From: Candidatus Fermentibacteraceae bacterium
Lineage (GTDB): Bacteria; Fermentibacterota; Fermentibacteria; Fermentibacterales; JCC-6
DNA length: 12,886 nt
Assembly: GCA_029932015.1 (NCBI GenBank)
Contig: JAOZQW010000023.1
Location: forward strand, 1-12,886
Direction of reading: 5' to 3'
Positions within the stretch are counted from its first letter, which is position 1. Each line of letters begins with the position of its first letter. Shown here piece after piece: positions 1 to 7,752 of the stretch. The notes below the pieces were generated by a model that did not search any database, was not told the origin of the DNA, and worked only from the letters and a program-made list of their open reading frames with translations. A program made the position numbers and the translations under genes.

Positions 1-538
1 TCACGCTGATCTGGATGCCTGTCCCCTTCCTCGAAAGCTCCAGCACCCTCTCGGGGTGCCGTTCGCACCAGCGGTAACGCTCCGGATGAGCAAGGAGGGG
101 TTTGAAACCCATGTCGATTACCTTTCCTATCCTCCTCCTTGCGGTGCGCCAGCTGGAGCTCGGCTCCAGTTCGACCAGTATCCATGAGGTTCCAGGTATG
201 CAGAATGAATCCAGCTTATGCGCCTGCATCCTGCCCGTGTCCAGCATAACCTCCCTGGCAGCGAGTACGGTAAAGTCTCCCTGTGGTCCGTCTGTATTGG
301 CATGGGCAAGGTAATCCAGTACCCTGGCCTCCTGGGAACTCCTCACTCTCCTGTCCATGGAGAGCCTGATGTGGGGAGTGGCAACGATAACAGCCGGGCG
401 GGGCATCTCGGTGCGAAGGCGGCCGAGAAGCTCATCAGCCTGTACCCATGTCGCTGGTCCGTCATCGACTCCGGGGACAAGGTGCATATGGAGGTCAACA
501 GTCCGTCCGATTTCATTCCTCCCCTGGAACTGCATCAT
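1..538 (-). CDS. CpsB/YwqE-like PHP-domain protein-tyrosine phosphatase, 3' end outside window
   Basis: Translating this strand from the tandem ATG codons at 538/535 gives 179 open residues to the left edge. Residues 15-28 read DLHMHLVPGVDDGP, the metal-binding signature of the CpsB/CapC/YwqE PHP family (two His, paired Asp). Further family blocks follow: ATPHIR at 53-58, REVMLD at 95-100, WILVELE at 119-125, AHPERY at 150-155 and GIQIS at 174-178. The final Asp-x-His metal-ligand block lies outside the window. In this family, manganese-dependent enzymes remove phosphate from tyrosine-phosphorylated proteins, typically the BY-kinases that control export of capsule or exopolysaccharide. A role in surface polysaccharide control is therefore inferred, since no kinase or polysaccharide gene is visible here. 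The start overlaps the end of the upstream methyltransferase gene by 23-26 bases, and the Shine-Dalgarno match is weak, suggesting translational coupling. The family assignment is secure; the start is moderately secure. Confidence 0.85.
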   Translation of the reverse strand, partial: MMQFQGRNEIGRTVDLHMHLVPGVDDGPATWVQADELLGRLRTEMPRPAVIVATPHIRLSMDRRVRSSQEARVLDYLAHANTDGPQGDFTVLAAREVMLDTGRMQAHKLDSFCIPGTSWILVELEPSSSWRTARRRIGKVIDMGFKPLLAHPERYRWCERHPERVLELSRKGTGIQISV

Positions 539-1199
539 GAAACCGCTGCAGAATGCTCTCAGGTGTGCGCTGAGCGGAGAGTCGGAAAGCGGCTCTGCCG
601 CCCTTCCGTCCAGTGAGGATAATATGCCTGGCATCACAGGCCGGCATTCCGACAGGCTGAATTATCTCGGCACAGAGACCTGATGCCCTGAATCCGAGAA
701 GCATCTCCGGTAGCACGGATGGCCGATTGATCATTACCAGCGTCCCTCCTTCGCGAAGCAGATCAGCCCCGGTCCTTATGAAGCGGTGTATCGCCATCGG
801 AGGGGCACTCCTGCAGAGCTCCCTGGAAGGATCCGGACTCCGTCTGCGCTCCCGGTCCTTTGCGAACGGGGGATTGCACATGACGGCATCCGCTTTGCCG
901 GACTTTATCGGCGGTGCAGAGGCGTCCGCCTGCATGATGAACATCTGTGGAAGGGAGGACTGGCCTGAAGCTCTGGCATTGATCCCGTTAAGGGGTGCAA
1001 GGCGAAGGTCAAAGCCGATCCATCTGCATCCGGGATTCATCCTTGAAGCTGCGATCATAGCGCCACCCGAGCCACAGCCCATCTCTACCACCAGCGAACC
1101 GGGGGGAACTGCAAGTGAGCAGGCAAGCAGCAGAGTATCCGTTGTTGTCTCTGAATCGCTGCCGGGAATTTCAGTGTTATTGCGAATACCGGAAGCCAT
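513..1199 (-). CDS. TrmN6-like SAM-dependent adenine N6-methyltransferase
   Basis: A 228-residue Rossmann-fold methyltransferase. Residues 19-26 (TTTDTLLL) match the block ahead of motif I in the YfiC/TrmN6 family. Residues 39-45 (EMGCGSG) form the S-adenosylmethionine loop, and Asp64 is the likely acidic residue after strand 2. Residues 109-112 (NPPF) are the catalytic N6-adenine (or glutamine N5) methyltransferase motif. In E. coli, TrmN6 methylates A37 of tRNA1(Val). The same fold and motif also serve PrmC-like and other modification enzymes, so the substrate is inferred. The length is close to the roughly 245 residues of YfiC. The gene starts 9 bases after the lipoprotein stop and overlaps the CpsB-like gene at its 3' end, so it is probably part of the same transcript. 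No frameshift or missing motif is apparent. Confidence 0.75.
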   Translation of the reverse strand: MASGIRNNTEIPGSDSETTTDTLLLACSLAVPPGSLVVEMGCGSGGAMIAASRMNPGCRWIGFDLRLAPLNGINARASGQSSLPQMFIMQADASAPPIKSGKADAVMCNPPFAKDRERRRSPDPSRELCRSAPPMAIHRFIRTGADLLREGGTLVMINRPSVLPEMLLGFRASGLCAEIIQPVGMPACDARHIILTGRKGGRAAFRLSAQRTPESILQRFHDAVPGEE

Positions 1200-1208
1200 G
1201 GAGCGCTT

Positions 1209-1829
1209 CTACCTGTAGGTCGCTTTGACAACGCCCCAGGTGTAGTTCTCTCCGCTGTAGCCCTCGGGTCTGAAATCCTGCCATGAGATGATGCTCCAGA
1301 GGCCGTACTCGTCCTCTATCATTTTAACTCTGGCCCGGCCCACTGCAGGGCGGTCCCAACCTCCGTACTCACCTCCCCCAGCGATGACTATTTCGTAATC
1401 TCGCCATATCTCAGCGGAATCTGCCGGAGCAGCAGGATCTGGATATTCAGATACGTAATTCAGAGTTACGGAGATCAGACTGTCATCAGGATAGCCCGAG
1501 CCCACGACTGCCGCAAATATGTTCATGAGCGTGTTCTGCTCGACATCGTAGTCCCAGTCATGGAAATCCCAGGAACCACCGAACTCACTGGTGTCCGCAG
1601 GATCTGCGAGGAACTCGTATGAAGCATCGAAGCAGGCCATACTGAGGTGGATGAATCTGCCTTCGAGAGCGTTCTCCAGGTTCAGCATCACTGTAGAAGG
1701 TGCGAAGGGCTGCTGCCACGGGATGTCATCCCCGGGGTCGGGATCAGCGGGATCTCTGGGGTCGAAGAAGGAGCATGAGACCAGAATGATGCTCCCGAGC
1801 AGCACCACGGCAAAAAGGATGTACTTCAT
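1209..1829 (-). CDS. hypothetical lipoprotein
   Basis: A 206-residue protein of unknown function. Residues 1-18 are a hydrophobic signal peptide after a single Lys, followed by a lipobox LVSC with the acceptor Cys19, so the mature protein should be lipidated and membrane-anchored. Residues 21-35 are a Pro/Asp-rich linker. The rest is a compact, aromatic- and acid-rich domain with alternating strand-like segments near the end, for example EYGLWSIISWQDF. That is compatible with an NTF2/SnoaL-like alpha+beta cone, but the fold is a guess. The start is well supported: AAGGAG sits about 9 bases ahead of the ATG. The gene begins 13 bases after the stop of the beta-barrel gene, so the two are probably co-expressed and may act together at the outer membrane. 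I do not recognise a named family. Confidence 0.8.
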   Translation of the reverse strand: MKYILFAVVLLGSIILVSCSFFDPRDPADPDPGDDIPWQQPFAPSTVMLNLENALEGRFIHLSMACFDASYEFLADPADTSEFGGSWDFHDWDYDVEQNTLMNIFAAVVGSGYPDDSLISVTLNYVSEYPDPAAPADSAEIWRDYEIVIAGGGEYGGWDRPAVGRARVKMIEDEYGLWSIISWQDFRPEGYSGENYTWGVVKATYR

Positions 1830-1842
1830 ATATTCCGCTCCT

Positions 1843-3666
1843 TCAGAACTGATAATTCAATCCGACCGTAGCCCGCCAGTAGCTGGAGCGGTTCTTGTCG
1901 GAATAGAAGGTCCTGGTAACCCGGAGTGACAGGACGCCTTCGGCGAGGTTCATCCGTGTCCGAAGTCCGACATGATGCATATGCTCAACAAGCGCCGGAA
2001 GTTCCGAGGCAACATAGTTCCTCCTCGAATACTCCCATGAGTAACTCGGTGTCAGCCCGATGCTCCCTCCAACATGGAATCCGAAATTCAGCGTGATGAC
2101 GTTGCTCAGTACTTCCTCCGACCGGCTGAAGACGGAGTTTGCATAGCTCCCCTGATCCTGAAACTGGAACGAATGGGAGATGCCCAGCGTAGTGCTATCC
2201 TGAGCTACTCTCTGGAAGGAAGTGCTGGTGATCAGCCTTCGGAACAGCAGGTTCGAACCGCCTGCACTGTGACCCGGGAACCGGAAAGTGGTGTAATCCG
2301 CGCTGAGTTTGAGAGATTCCCTCAGGGTCCAGTCCCCCCCCGCATCGAATCTGAATCCGGGGTTGATGCTGTATGTTGAGGAGGTCTTGCTATTGCCGGA
2401 CTGCTCGGGTTCGAGGTAGACCGTCTCCCTGCTCTGCCCCTGCATGCTCCCCTCAAGAGTGATCCTGTCACTGACGGGTATCTCTGCAGAAAGGGCAAGG
2501 ACCTCCCGGAGTTCGTCCCGGTCGCTGTTGTCCCTGTAGATAGTACCCCATTTATCCTGCCATGTACCGAAGGTATCGAATCTGTATAGGTGGACCAGTC
2601 TCTCAAAAGTTATCCGCGAATCACCCGGAGTGTACTGGAGCGAGGCGCTGAAGACCCTGTCATCACCAATATCGTGCACATCGAATATCTCCAAAACACC
2701 AGTGGCTCCGCGCTTTCTGTCGTTCCTGGCAATTGTCCTTGAGATGGTCATGTTCAGAAGCAGGTTCTCGAGTATCTGATACCGGATGGAAGAAGCGATA
2801 TCGCGGCTTCTCTCGAACCTGTCGCGAATGTCTCCCTGTTCCGTCCCCTCTTCGGACTCATCCTGCCAGTACCTTTTGCTGTAGTCCCAGCCGGTTGAGA
2901 TTTCCATTGAAACGTATTCGAATGGAGTAGGGACAACTACGGAAAGCTCGTTGTACCAGTCATCCTGATTCAGGCTCTGTGATGAATCATTGTACACCGT
3001 GAACTGCCTCGCCGCTCCCGCCGCAAGCTGCAGATTCCCTCCACGAAAGATAGACGGGAAGCTATAGCTGAGCCTTCCGCTCAGCTGATCTCTCCCTGTA
3101 TCCGTCTGCTGCCCCATAGTCCGATTCTCTCCCAGCTGGACGCTTCCGCTCAGGCCGGGAAAGATGGAGCTGTTGGCTGAGATGTCCACACCAGTAACGC
3201 CGCCCTCATCATGCCCGCTGATGGTGGAGTCTCCGGAGGGATTGACATAATCAATGAAATGCGCTCCAAGGTTCATGTCCAGAGAGAGCCATGGGACCGG
3301 AGTGAACCTTATCTGTCCGGAAGTAGTGTTGTTGAGGCGGTCGCTGACGAGTTCATTGTACCTCTTCTCGATCGAGATGCTCCTAGACAGGTTTATCCCG
3401 AACTCGACCATATCCAGCGGCCTGCAACTCAGTCTGGCCGAACCGCTTCTGGAATCGATGAATCTGTGCAGGTTCTTGTCCCGGACCGCGGCGAAACTGG
3501 CACTGGCGGTCATGGCTATCCGATTAGTGAGCTGCTGAGAGAGGGAGATCGAGTTCTGCAGCTCACTGGTTTCCTTGTACTGGGATAGACCTATGTCGTA
3601 GCCGACGGTTATGGCCCCGGAAGCGGAGCAGAGGAGAAGCAGGGCCGTGATAAGGATGCGTCTCAT
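1843..3666 (-). CDS. predicted outer-membrane beta-barrel protein of unknown function
   Basis: A 607-residue protein from the ATG at 3666, whose first bases overlap the rsmA stop as ATGA. A GTG at 3672 is in frame and would add two residues. Residues 1-18 form a Sec signal peptide: two Arg, a Leu-rich core and an Ala-Ser-Gly-Ala end. The mature part shows repeated amphipathic strands with alternating polar and hydrophobic residues, many aromatics at strand ends, and polar Asp/Ser/Gly-rich loops throughout. It ends in RATVGLNYQF, with the terminal Phe typical of substrates of the BAM insertion machinery. No plug, POTRA or OstA domain is seen, so I do not call it a TonB receptor, BamA or LptD. 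Its role could be pore, transport or surface structure. It is followed 13 bases later by a lipoprotein gene, a plausible partner. Confidence 0.8.
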   Translation of the reverse strand: MRRILITALLLLCSASGAITVGYDIGLSQYKETSELQNSISLSQQLTNRIAMTASASFAAVRDKNLHRFIDSRSGSARLSCRPLDMVEFGINLSRSISIEKRYNELVSDRLNNTTSGQIRFTPVPWLSLDMNLGAHFIDYVNPSGDSTISGHDEGGVTGVDISANSSIFPGLSGSVQLGENRTMGQQTDTGRDQLSGRLSYSFPSIFRGGNLQLAAGAARQFTVYNDSSQSLNQDDWYNELSVVVPTPFEYVSMEISTGWDYSKRYWQDESEEGTEQGDIRDRFERSRDIASSIRYQILENLLLNMTISRTIARNDRKRGATGVLEIFDVHDIGDDRVFSASLQYTPGDSRITFERLVHLYRFDTFGTWQDKWGTIYRDNSDRDELREVLALSAEIPVSDRITLEGSMQGQSRETVYLEPEQSGNSKTSSTYSINPGFRFDAGGDWTLRESLKLSADYTTFRFPGHSAGGSNLLFRRLITSTSFQRVAQDSTTLGISHSFQFQDQGSYANSVFSRSEEVLSNVITLNFGFHVGGSIGLTPSYSWEYSRRNYVASELPALVEHMHHVGLRTRMNLAEGVLSLRVTRTFYSDKNRSSYWRATVGLNYQF

Positions 3667-4478
3667 TGGCACACACCCGCCAGGCGGAGGAAATTCTCGG
3701 GGCCCAGCGCCTCAGCCCGGAGTCCGGGATCGATCCCCGCCGAAGCGAGCAGTTCCCCTGCGCGGTGCCTGCCGAAGACCGAAGCGAGATTGTTCAATAT
3801 AGTCTTCCTTCTTGAGGAAAATCCGGTCCTGACCAGTCTGCAGTATATCTCTGTGAGTTCATCAGGTACAAGTACCTTCTCACGCCTCTCCATTACAACG
3901 ACCCTGGACCTGACCGCAGGCTCAGGGAAGAAATCCTCAGGCTCGGCATCAAGCAGCTCCCGGACGCTGAAGTAAGGCCACATCAGGAGGGAGAGCTTCC
4001 CGACATCCCTTCCCCCCTGCAGAGTGCAGAGCCTAACGGCAACCTCTCTCTGCAGCATGAGAACCGCTTTCGATACATGACGGAATCCCTCCTCCAGCAG
4101 TCTGAAGAGTACAGGAGAGGATATAGAATAGGGAAGGTTCCCGGCAATCACCCCGAATGGATAGCCTGGCAGCTCCTCAAGATTGACCCGGAGAGCATCA
4201 CCACAGACAACCTCCAGACGTGTTCCGGAGTAGACTTTTCGAAGTCTTTCGGTCATCCTGAGAGAGATCTCAACCGCCGTAACTGAGCCACAGGAAGCAA
4301 GCAGTCTTCCGGTAAGGGCTCCAAGACCAGGGCCGATCTCAAGCAGGTTCCCCTCGGTTGCGACCTCGGCCGCGATCCTTGTGGCAATGGAGTCGTTGAG
4401 GAGGAAGTTCTGACCTAGTTTTCGGTCAGGTCTTACCCCGGTCTCAGCGAGGATCCTGCTGACCTCTGAAGATCTCAT
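3663..4478 (-). CDS. rsmA: 16S rRNA (A1518/A1519-N6) dimethyltransferase RsmA/KsgA
   Basis: A 271-residue enzyme that uses S-adenosylmethionine to dimethylate two adjacent adenosines in the 3' terminal helix of 16S rRNA during late 30S assembly. Signature blocks appear in order: LGQNFL at 21-26, the SAM loop LEIGPGLGALT at 46-56, the acidic VEIS after strand 2 at 69-72, GDAL at 93-96 and the catalytic motif NLPYSIS at 114-120. FFPEPAVRSRVV at 183-194 is a conserved block near the junction with the C-terminal helical domain. Length and domain order are normal and nothing appears to be missing. The start ATG overlaps the stop of the upstream TatD-radical SAM gene as ATGA, and its own stop overlaps the next start in the same way. 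The assignment is secure. Confidence 0.97.
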   Translation of the reverse strand: MRSSEVSRILAETGVRPDRKLGQNFLLNDSIATRIAAEVATEGNLLEIGPGLGALTGRLLASCGSVTAVEISLRMTERLRKVYSGTRLEVVCGDALRVNLEELPGYPFGVIAGNLPYSISSPVLFRLLEEGFRHVSKAVLMLQREVAVRLCTLQGGRDVGKLSLLMWPYFSVRELLDAEPEDFFPEPAVRSRVVVMERREKVLVPDELTEIYCRLVRTGFSSRRKTILNNLASVFGRHRAGELLASAGIDPGLRAEALGPENFLRLAGVCQ

Positions 4479-5827
4479 GATCCCCGAACCCTGAATGGAA
4501 CCCCGAGTTCCTCTGCCAGTGCGGATACGGCGGACAGATCAACACCATCGTGGGCGACCGCTGTAGTTCTCAGTTCGCAGACGGTCTTCGCAAGATGGAT
4601 GAACTCCAGCAGATGCTCCCACGCCGAGGTGTCTGACGGATTACATACGCTTTCGTAGTTCTCCCTGGAATGTGAGTTGAGACTTACACTGACCGTATCG
4701 AACGGCTCAAGCAGGTCCAGGGTCTCATTCCGGGAAAGGCTGGCGAGGCAGAGCCCGTTTGTGTTCAGCCGGACTCTGAATCCCTTTTCTGAAGCGGTGA
4801 AGGCAAGCTCTCGGAGGAGTTCGGGTCTCATGGTCGGTTCGCCGTACCCGCAGAAGACAAGTTCAGAGGCCCACTCCGGTTCGAGCAATGCGAGTATCTT
4901 CCGCAGTCTTTCAGGATCGGGTTCCCCCATATGTGCGAGGTGATAACCGGCAAGACCATCCGTCCTCTCCCTCACGCAGAAATCACATCGGTTGCCGCAG
5001 AGTCCTGTAATATTCAGGTATATCCTCCCGTACATAATGTACACGAGGTCGGTCCGTCTGCGGGGCGCCAGCTGGAAAGCCTCCAGGGAGTTGGACATGA
5101 GACGGTCTGCGGTGCTCTCGATATCCATGCCCCAGATGCCGGCGATGACAGAGGCGGTGTGCTCGATGAACGCCGGTTCATTCCTTCTCCCCCGCTGCGG
5201 TTGAGGTGCAAGGTATGGACCATCGGTCTCGACGAGAATCCTGTCCCGGGGGAGTCTGGCGGCAAGGCTCCTGAGCTCACTGTTCGCAGGATACGTAAGC
5301 GGCCCGGACAGACCTATGTAGAAGCCCATTTCTGCAGCACGGATGGCTGTCGCCCCCGGGCCGGTGTACGAATGAAATACGACAGGGAAGCTCTTCGGTC
5401 CTCCGAGCAACTCGAGCAGTTCCTCTTCTGCGTCTCTTGAATGCAGAACAAGTGTCACACCGAAAGCCTCGGCAAGGGAGATGTGTCGCTCCAGCAGCTC
5501 GGTCTGGACGGCCAGCGGGGGTCCATCCGGCCAGTGGAGATCGAGACCGCTCTCACCGACCGCTATAACACCAGCCTCCAGCTGAAGCCTGACGATTCGG
5601 GAGAACTCAGCCTGGCCGATACCAGCTGCTTCGGAGGGATGTATGGCGGCTGCGGCGAAGAGGTCGCTGTGCCCCTCTGCCAGCACGGCTCCACAGGTGC
5701 TGTCCTCTATATCGGTACCTGGGATGAGTATCCTGGATACGCCTGCATTGCCGGCCCTGAGGAGAACGGCCTCAATATCCTCTGCATAGGCTGAGGAGCA
5801 AAGGTGGCAATGGGTATCGAAATACAC
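4475..5827 (-). CDS. TatD-family metal-dependent hydrolase fused to a radical SAM domain
   Basis: The best start is GTG at 5827, 5 bases after the purA stop, giving 450 residues beginning VYFDTHCHL. The open frame continues upstream, but that extension overlaps purA and is unrelated to TatD. Residues 1-255 form a TatD amidohydrolase with the metal ligands present: DTHCHL (His6, His8), GESGLD (Glu92), LHS (His129), FHS (His152) and ETDGPY (Asp202). TatD enzymes are 3'-5' nucleases or D-aminoacyl hydrolases. From about residue 265 a compact radical SAM domain follows, with the iron-sulfur motif CGNRCDFC (Cys277, Cys281, Cys284) and GYGEPT at 327-332. This matches the short TatD-linked radical SAM family, whose reaction is not known to me. 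A Met at the domain junction (Met265) could allow a separate radical SAM product, but no good ribosome site precedes it. A 4-base overlap couples it to rsmA. Confidence 0.9.
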   Translation of the reverse strand: MYFDTHCHLCSSAYAEDIEAVLLRAGNAGVSRILIPGTDIEDSTCGAVLAEGHSDLFAAAAIHPSEAAGIGQAEFSRIVRLQLEAGVIAVGESGLDLHWPDGPPLAVQTELLERHISLAEAFGVTLVLHSRDAEEELLELLGGPKSFPVVFHSYTGPGATAIRAAEMGFYIGLSGPLTYPANSELRSLAARLPRDRILVETDGPYLAPQPQRGRRNEPAFIEHTASVIAGIWGMDIESTADRLMSNSLEAFQLAPRRRTDLVYIMYGRIYLNITGLCGNRCDFCVRERTDGLAGYHLAHMGEPDPERLRKILALLEPEWASELVFCGYGEPTMRPELLRELAFTASEKGFRVRLNTNGLCLASLSRNETLDLLEPFDTVSVSLNSHSRENYESVCNPSDTSAWEHLLEFIHLAKTVCELRTTAVAHDGVDLSAVSALAEELGVPFRVRGS

Positions 5828-5832
5828 AGGTG

Positions 5833-7110
5833 CTACTTCGTTCTCCAGATCAGATCTTCCCTGCCGGGACCGGTGGAGATGGCTCTGATCGGAACTTCGA
5901 CCAGCTCCTCGATGTACTCCACATAGTCTCTGGCTTCGGCAGGAAGGGCTCCCCATTCGCGGACCCCTCTGATATCCTCTTTCCAGCCCGGCAGTGTCTC
6001 ATAGACCGGCCTGTGTTTCTCGAGCCTCGCTCCTGTCTCGAACAGGGACAGCTCGATCTCAGGGTCCAGGTCGTACTTCCTGCAGACTTTCAGCTCAGGA
6101 AGACCGGATAGCACATCCAGCAGTGTCAGTGTTATCCAGCTCGATCCATTGATCCTGGCGGAGTAGTTCGTCAATACGGCATCAAACCACCCGCAACGCC
6201 TGGGACGGCCGGTGGTTGCTCCGTACTCGTTCCCCTGCTCGCGGATACGGGCGCCCAGTTCACCTGTGAGTTCAGTGGGGAAGGGTCCGTTACCGACCCT
6301 TGTGGTATATGCCTTGGCGATCCCGACGACCTCGTCTATCCTGGTCGGACCGATGCCAAGACTGAGGCAGGCTCCGCCCGAAACGCAGGGTCCGCAGGTC
6401 ACAAAGGGATAGGTGCCGTGATCAGGATCCAGCAGGGTGCCCTGTGCTCCCTCTGCAAGGAGTGTGCCGTCCCTGTCCAGAAGGTCATTCAGGTAGAGCG
6501 ATACATCCCTCGCATGCTCGACGAGTTTCAGAGTGCATTCAAGGAATTCAGCTTCCTCCGAGCGGAGAGCCTCCTGAGCTGCGGCATCAAGCTCAAGCGT
6601 ATGGATACAGTCGGCGGTCACTGCTGCTGATTTCTTTTCCAGGAGCCCATTGACCGCAGCGTCCTCCAGCCTGAGACCCTTCCGCATGAATTTCCGGACA
6701 TATGTCGGACCGATGCCCCTTCGAGTGGTGCCGACACTTGATCCGCCTCTTCTGCCTTCATTGATAGTTTCCGTGAACCTGCCGGCGGGATGCACGAGGT
6801 GAACTTTGCCTGATATCATAAGTCTTCCGAGGACACTGATGCCTTCACTGTCAAGAGTGGCGACTTCTTCGGCAAGAGCGACAGGATCGAGCACGCAGGC
6901 AGCACCGATAATGCCAGCCACGCCAGATCGCAGAAGCCCGATGGGCAGCTGGTGCAGTGCCAGTCTCGTTCCGTCGATCTCGACGGTATGCCCCGCATTC
7001 GCCCCTCCTGAGAAACGGGCCACCGCATCGGCATTCTCACCGAGGTGGTCCACCATTTTACCTTTTCCCTCATCCCCCCACTGGAGGCCGGTTATAATGG
7101 TCGCTGGCAT
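5833..7110 (-). CDS. purA: adenylosuccinate synthetase
   Basis: A 425-residue cytoplasmic enzyme that joins IMP and aspartate with GTP hydrolysis, the first committed step from IMP to AMP. The phosphate loop WGDEGKGK sits at 11-18 with catalytic Asp13, and catalytic His41 lies in NAGHT. The IMP-binding block GTTRRGIGPTY is at 127-137, EGAQGTLLD at 220-228, the aspartate-binding loop TTGRPRRCGW at 299-308, and GPGR near the C terminus. Two positions look unusual. The guanine-recognition TKLD of E. coli is TLLD here (329-332), losing the Lys but keeping the Asp. The usual VTSSN after HGTYPFVT reads VTCGP. The start is supported by AGGAAGGGA five bases ahead of the ATG. A 53-base gap separates it from engB, and the next gene begins 5 bases after its stop. 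Confidence 0.97.
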   Translation of the reverse strand: MPATIITGLQWGDEGKGKMVDHLGENADAVARFSGGANAGHTVEIDGTRLALHQLPIGLLRSGVAGIIGAACVLDPVALAEEVATLDSEGISVLGRLMISGKVHLVHPAGRFTETINEGRRGGSSVGTTRRGIGPTYVRKFMRKGLRLEDAAVNGLLEKKSAAVTADCIHTLELDAAAQEALRSEEAEFLECTLKLVEHARDVSLYLNDLLDRDGTLLAEGAQGTLLDPDHGTYPFVTCGPCVSGGACLSLGIGPTRIDEVVGIAKAYTTRVGNGPFPTELTGELGARIREQGNEYGATTGRPRRCGWFDAVLTNYSARINGSSWITLTLLDVLSGLPELKVCRKYDLDPEIELSLFETGARLEKHRPVYETLPGWKEDIRGVREWGALPAEARDYVEYIEELVEVPIRAISTGPGREDLIWRTK

Positions 7111-7115
7111 CTCAG

Positions 7116-7124
7116 TCCCTTCCT
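7116..7124 (-). promoter_or_regulatory. purA ribosome binding site
   Basis: The sequence AGGAAGGGA lies five bases before the purA ATG. It is the strongest Shine-Dalgarno match in this part of the window and fixes the start. The upstream gap also holds TTGACC and TAGAAT, but their spacing of about 21 bases is too wide for me to call a promoter. Confidence 0.7.
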
Positions 7125-7163
7125 GGAATCTGCAATTCTAACTTCTATTGGATGTGACGCTGG

Positions 7164-7733
7164 TCAAGATACAGCCTCGTAGAGCCATCTGCCAAGTTCC
7201 TTCAGGCCAAGTCCGCTAACGGATGAGACTGGTATCACCGGGCCCATCTCAGAGGCCTTTCTAACAGCCATCGCGAGTTTTCCCCTCTTGAGCTTGTCGG
7301 ATTTGGTCAGGGCCACCACGTAGGGTCTGCCTCTGTTCCTCAGGTAATCCGACATCTCTACGTCGTTGGGCAGACAGGGATGTCTTGCGTCGACAAGGAG
7401 TATTACACCGCGGAGGGGTACTCTCTCCTCCAGGTAGGATGCTATCCATCCTGTCCATTGCCTGCGGAGCTTCTCCGGAGCCTTGGCGTACCCGTAGCCT
7501 GGAAGGTCGACGATGTAGAACCTTCCACCGGACGAGTAGAGGTTGAGGAACTGCGTACAGCCAGGTCTGGAGCTGGTTCTGGCAACCGTTCTGCCGCCGT
7601 TGAGGCTATTGAGCAGAGACGATTTGCCGACATTCGACCTGCCGGCAAAAGCTATCTCGGGCAGCTGGTCCTTCGGAAGACTTTCGGGACCAGGGCAGCT
7701 ACGCAGGAATTTCAGATCAATCTGTTGAGCCAT
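7164..7733 (-). CDS. engB: ribosome biogenesis GTP-binding protein EngB/YsxC/YihA
   Basis: A 189-residue TrmE-Era-EngA-YihA-Septin-like GTPase needed in model bacteria for assembly of the large ribosomal subunit. All G motifs are visible: G1 GRSNVGKS at 31-38, G2 Thr60 in RPGCTQ, G3 DLPGYG at 76-81, G4 TKSD at 143-146 and a G5-like SSVSG at 170-174. Length is normal for the family, and the N terminus is the short type with no extra domain. It begins 19 bases after the clpX stop. I see no clear Shine-Dalgarno sequence before the ATG, so translation may depend on coupling to clpX or on a weak site. Placement behind tig-clpP-clpX fits a translation and protein-quality operon. The assignment is secure. 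Confidence 0.96.
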   Translation of the reverse strand: MAQQIDLKFLRSCPGPESLPKDQLPEIAFAGRSNVGKSSLLNSLNGGRTVARTSSRPGCTQFLNLYSSGGRFYIVDLPGYGYAKAPEKLRRQWTGWIASYLEERVPLRGVILLVDARHPCLPNDVEMSDYLRNRGRPYVVALTKSDKLKRGKLAMAVRKASEMGPVIPVSSVSGLGLKELGRWLYEAVS

Positions 7734-7752
7734 TGATTATCGGTATCCGGAC

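Noticed and set aside
1843..3666. LptD identity for the barrel, suggested by proximity to rsmA as in Proteobacteria
   Set aside because: No N-terminal OstA-type domain or conserved Cys pattern is visible, and the protein is shorter than typical LptD.
4931..5440. 169-residue plus-strand open frame
   Set aside because: Antisense to the TatD-radical SAM gene, with no motif of its own.
5828..5956. Upstream extension of the TatD frame to 5956
   Set aside because: It overlaps the end of purA, has no TatD similarity, and the GTG at 5827 places the metal-binding DTHCHL at the usual N-terminal position.
7125..7163. Possible promoter before purA (TTGACC and TAGAAT)
   Set aside because: The boxes are about 21 bases apart, outside the usual 16-18. 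No acceptable -35 box lies at the right distance from TAGAAT.
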